DNA from: an uncultured Sphingomonadales bacterium
GTDB lineage: Bacteria > Pseudomonadota > Alphaproteobacteria > Sphingomonadales > Sphingomonadaceae
Direction of reading: 5' to 3'
Assembly: GCA_903893935.1 (NCBI GenBank)
Contig: CAITOD010000523.1
Location: 1-6,236 of the forward strand
DNA length: 6,236 bases
Position numbers and translations under genes: made by a program. Under the pieces are notes generated by a model. The model had not been told where the DNA came from. It saw only the letters and a list, made by a program, of their open reading frames with translations, and made no database searches. This document shows positions 5,812 through 6,236 of this stretch, one piece after another; position 1 is the stretch's first letter; each line of letters starts with the position of its first letter.

Positions 5812-6236
5812 CATTCGGTCTCCAGCAACGGGCGAGCCAGCGGCGCCGCCTTCCAGAAATATGTTCTGAAACCAAGCCGTTCGTTGTGCGATTTGATGCG
5901 CAGCCGCATCCGCACAGGCTGCCCGACGGCAAAGCCCCGTGCCGGGCGATCGACCATTTCCATCAACACGCGCGCACCATTGTCGAACTGTACCAGCCCG
6001 AAATCGAACGGGGGATCGGGCGTGAAATTCAGCCGGTCAGCAGTGACCGAAACCACCGCTGCAGCACAATCGGCCAGGCGCACATCCTCCAGCACTTCGG
6101 GCTGGTCCAGCAGGGGGTTGACCGGCATCGCGCTTTTGGGAAACTGCACATTGCCCAGGCTGTCGCACCCGCCGATAAAGCCGATCATGTCGCGCCCGAT
6201 CCGCTCCATAACGGTGGCCTGCGCCTTTTGTTCGAA
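5811..6236 (-). CDS. OB-fold (DUF35) acyl-CoA-associated protein, 5' end beyond the window
   Basis: The visible C-terminal 141 residues belong to the DUF35 family (rubredoxin-like zinc ribbon plus OB-fold), which usually partners or is fused to thiolase-fold enzymes. The ribbon region reads GGCDSLGNVQFPKSAMPVNP (22-41 counted from the window edge). It keeps the QFPKS and VNP landmarks but only one of the four expected zinc Cys. The OB-fold follows, with VVSVTADRLNFTPDPPF (61-77), FGLVQFDNGARVLME (79-93) and GFRTYFWKA (122-130). An ATG at 6209 would give a 132-residue protein, but the frame is open to the edge and the site before that ATG is weak (AGG only). I therefore treat the gene as partial, perhaps fused upstream to a 3-oxoacyl-ACP-synthase-III/HMG-CoA-synthase-like domain, an arrangement I recall for close homologues. 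It overlaps the thiolase start, which suggests a physical or functional pairing. Confidence 0.75.
   Translation of the reverse strand, partial: FEQKAQATVMERIGRDMIGFIGGCDSLGNVQFPKSAMPVNPLLDQPEVLEDVRLADCAAAVVSVTADRLNFTPDPPFDFGLVQFDNGARVLMEMVDRPARGFAVGQPVRMRLRIKSHNERLGFRTYFWKAAPLARPLLETE
5819..5823 (-). promoter_or_regulatory. ribosome binding site that decides the thiolase start
   Basis: GGAGA on the minus strand is 7 bases from the ATG at 5811 and 4 bases from the tandem ATG at 5814. The acyl-CoA dehydrogenase, SDR and lyase sites in this window also sit 7 bases from their starts, which favours 5811. Confidence 0.55.

Overview
The window is a compact, almost wholly coding piece of a high-GC bacterial chromosome or large plasmid. 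It reads as one long minus-strand operon of CoA-thioester metabolism genes. At the left edge it meets the tail of a plus-strand acyl-CoA ligase. The protein styles suggest an alphaproteobacterium of the sphingomonad type (Novosphingobium/Sphingobium-like): an OB-fold protein with a degenerate zinc ribbon, an SCPx-type thiolase, and an acyl-CoA dehydrogenase ending in LGLPKSY. This placement is from recall of family sequences, not a search.

Layout in transcription order on the minus strand, right to left: OB-fold (DUF35) protein, 5' end off the window (6236-5811); SCPx-type thiolase (5811-4612); MaoC-like hydratase (4598-4146); CitE/HpcH-family lyase (4149-3271); a 57-bp gap; acyl-CoA dehydrogenase (3213-2035); MFE-2-type short-chain dehydrogenase (2024-1110); PTGR/CurA-type NADPH-dependent medium-chain reductase (1113-115). 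The last 39 codons of a plus-strand AMP-forming acyl-CoA ligase occupy 2-118 and run tail-to-tail into the reductase, sharing the bases TTAA. Most junctions are 4-base overlaps or gaps of 13 bp or less, with Shine-Dalgarno sequences inside or against the preceding gene, so the block looks co-transcribed and translationally coupled.

Together the genes supply most steps of a beta-oxidation-like route: activation (ligase, on the other strand), alpha,beta-dehydrogenation (acyl-CoA dehydrogenase), hydration (MaoC), 3-hydroxyacyl oxidation (SDR) and thiolysis (thiolase). Two parts do not fit a plain fatty-acid spiral. A CitE-family C-C lyase is coupled to the hydratase, which suggests hydration followed by retro-Claisen/aldol cleavage of a dicarboxylic or branched CoA ester. 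A double-bond reductase closes the operon. The true substrate cannot be read from the sequence. No RNA genes, mobile elements, CRISPR arrays, convincing promoters or intrinsic terminators were seen. The most interesting point is the combination of two carbon-carbon cleavage chemistries in one operon, with several non-canonical active-site residues.
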